A stretch of DNA of 64,000 nucleotides, from the NCBI GenBank assembly GCA_020402585.1, contig JADBZH010000030.1:17708-81707 (forward strand). The letters run 5' to 3'. The position numbers were made by a program, and so were the translations under genes. The notes under the pieces are model-generated. The model saw only the letters and a list, made by a program, of their open reading frames with translations. It did not search any database and had not been told where the DNA came from. This DNA is from Phenylobacterium sp. (GTDB taxonomy: Bacteria; Pseudomonadota; Alphaproteobacteria; Caulobacterales; Caulobacteraceae). This document shows, one piece after another, positions 62,771 through 64,000 of the stretch. The first letter of the stretch is position 1; each line of letters starts with the position of its first letter.

Positions 62771-64000
62771 ATGAGCGACGCCCCCCTCCGCCTCTACCTC
62801 GTCGATGGCTCCGGCTTCATCTTCCGGGCCTTCCACGCCCTGCCGCCCCTGACCCGCAAGTCCGACGGCCTGCCGATCGGGGCGGTCTCCGGCTTCTGCA
62901 ACATGTTGTGGAAGCTGCTGGTGGACATGAAGGCCCAGCCCGACGCGCCGACCCACCTGGCGGTGGTGTTCGACCATTCCGAGAAGACCTTCCGGAACAA
63001 GATTTACCCGGAGTACAAGGCGCACCGGCCGCCGGCGCCCGAGGACCTGGTCCCGCAGTTTCCGCTGGTGCGCGAGGCGACCCGCGCCTTCGGCGTCCAC
63101 GCCCTGGAGCAGCCGGGCTTTGAGGCCGACGACCTGATCGCCGCCTATGCGCGCCAGGTCCGCGAGGCGGGCGGGCAGGTGACCATCATCTCCTCCGACA
63201 AGGACCTGATGCAGCTGGTGGGCGAGCGGGTCACCATGCTCGACACCATGAAGAACGTCCGCATCGGGCCGGAGCAGGTGGTCGAGAAGTTCGGCGTCCT
63301 TCCCGACAAGGTGGTGGAGGTCCAGGCCCTGTGCGGCGATCCCGTGGACAATGTCCCCGGCGCCCCGGGCATCGGGGTGAAGACCGCCGCCCTGCTGATC
63401 AACGAATACGGCGACCTGGAGACCCTGCTGGCCCGCGCCGGCGAGATCCGCCAGGACAAGCGCCGGCAGATCCTGCTGGAGCACGCCGACCAGATCCGCC
63501 TTTCCCGAAAGCTGGTCCAGCTGGACGATCAGGCGCCCCTGCCCTCGGCCCTCGAAGAGCTGGCTGTGGCCGATCCCGACCCCGACGCCCTGGCCGCGTT
63601 CCTGCAGGAGATGGAGCTGAACACCCTGGGCCGGCGGGTGGCGGGCGCGCACCTGGTCGCCAAGGCCCCCGCGCCTGCCGACCAGACCGCCGCCGCCGAG
63701 CCGGTGGACGTCGCCGCCTACGCCTGCGTCCGGGACCTGGCGGCCCTGGACGTCTGGATCGCCCGGGCCCGGGCGGCCGGGGTCATCGCCTTCGACACCG
63801 AGACCGACGCCCTGGGCTCGGCCACCGCCGGCCTGGTGGGGGTCTCCCTGGCCGTGGGCCCCGGCGAGGCCTGCTACATTCCGCTCGCCCACGAGCCGGA
63901 GCCCGGCCTCGCCCTCGACGCTCCCGGCGACCTGACCCAGATTCCGATGGAGGCCGCGCTGGCGGCCCTCAAGCCCCTCCTGGAGGACCCCGCGGTCCTC
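62771..64000 (+). CDS. polA: DNA polymerase I, 5' part only (runs off the window)
   Basis: The first 410 residues from ATG 62771 (MSDAPLRLYLVDGSGFIFRA). The 5'-3' exonuclease domain (1 to about 290) shows YLVDGSGFIFRAFHALP, FDHSEKTFRNKIYPEYKAHR and GDPVDNVPGAPGIGVKTAA. The 3'-5' exonuclease begins with AFDTETDALGSATAGLVG, with Asp and Glu of the active site present, so proofreading is likely kept. The polymerase domain lies outside the window. It fills gaps in repair and removes primers. Confidence 0.96.
   Translation, partial: MSDAPLRLYLVDGSGFIFRAFHALPPLTRKSDGLPIGAVSGFCNMLWKLLVDMKAQPDAPTHLAVVFDHSEKTFRNKIYPEYKAHRPPAPEDLVPQFPLVREATRAFGVHALEQPGFEADDLIAAYARQVREAGGQVTIISSDKDLMQLVGERVTMLDTMKNVRIGPEQVVEKFGVLPDKVVEVQALCGDPVDNVPGAPGIGVKTAALLINEYGDLETLLARAGEIRQDKRRQILLEHADQIRLSRKLVQLDDQAPLPSALEELAVADPDPDALAAFLQEMELNTLGRRVAGAHLVAKAPAPADQTAAAEPVDVAAYACVRDLAALDVWIARARAAGVIAFDTETDALGSATAGLVGVSLAVGPGEACYIPLAHEPEPGLALDAPGDLTQIPMEAALAALKPLLEDPAVL

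Overview
The window is a GC-rich alphaproteobacterial chromosome segment, about 70% GC by eye. Gene content and order point to Caulobacterales, for example a Phenylobacterium or Caulobacter relative. The core is the hemE-side replication origin region followed by rho, mnmE, mnmG, rsmG, parA, parB, holA, lptE and leuS. NtrZ-like and CenR-like genes lie next to this block. No 16S rRNA or other taxonomic marker is present, so the genus is not fixed.

Layout. 1-2.0 kb: a minus-strand unit of a Tat-exported nitroreductase-like lipoprotein and two tandem MarR paralogs, with a 14-bp palindrome at its promoter. 2.1-3.6 kb: nth and an exported cyclophilin. 3.8-9.1 kb: adenosine kinase-like gene, hisB-hisH-hisA-hisF-hisE and an SLC1-type symporter. 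9.0-12 kb: Smr, MltA, Tim44-like and SecB. 12.0-15.6 kb: a minus-strand operon ppsR-like/maf/aroE/coaE/dnaQ. 15.64-16.16 kb: a 517-bp gene-free stretch with DnaA-box-like sites, a CtrA-like site, an exact IHF consensus and an AT-rich patch, which I read as the chromosomal origin. Gene direction flips across it. 16.2-20.3 kb: hemE-hemH-hemJ and rho. Perfect parS palindromes lie at 20.35 and 23.78 kb, with parA-parB at 26.3-28.0 kb.

28-41 kb holds holA/lptE/leuS, a DUF3576 lipoprotein, ntrZ-like, a ThiE-like gene head-to-head with yggS, an L,D-transpeptidase, a CenR-like regulator, xth with an upstream terminator, lolA-like and ftsK. 41-50 kb holds a Pro-rich membrane protein, Rsm22, acs, a creatininase-family protein and tsaD-gpsA-yciI-Rieske. 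48.1-52.2 kb is hemC-hemD-mic60-like-hemY, followed by tRNA-Thr(CGT).

52.8-57.0 kb is the accessory region. A roughly 280-bp direct repeat (end of a GNAT gene plus the first 44 codons of aroQ) flanks about 3.6 kb of less GC-rich DNA. This holds decayed IS fragments and a two-gene unit for an exported trypsin-like protease and an exported coiled-coil protein of unknown function. 57.4-60.9 kb is a small catabolic-looking cluster (FAD monooxygenase, NTF2-like, APH-like kinase, enoyl-CoA hydratase). A PliI-like protein, an ABC ATPase without a permease, a zinc-finger protein and the 5' two-fifths of polA close the window.

Together the central 30 kb carries the machinery for starting and segregating the chromosome (origin, parS, ParA/ParB, FtsK), heme synthesis and translation support. 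No CRISPR array or complete transposon was found.
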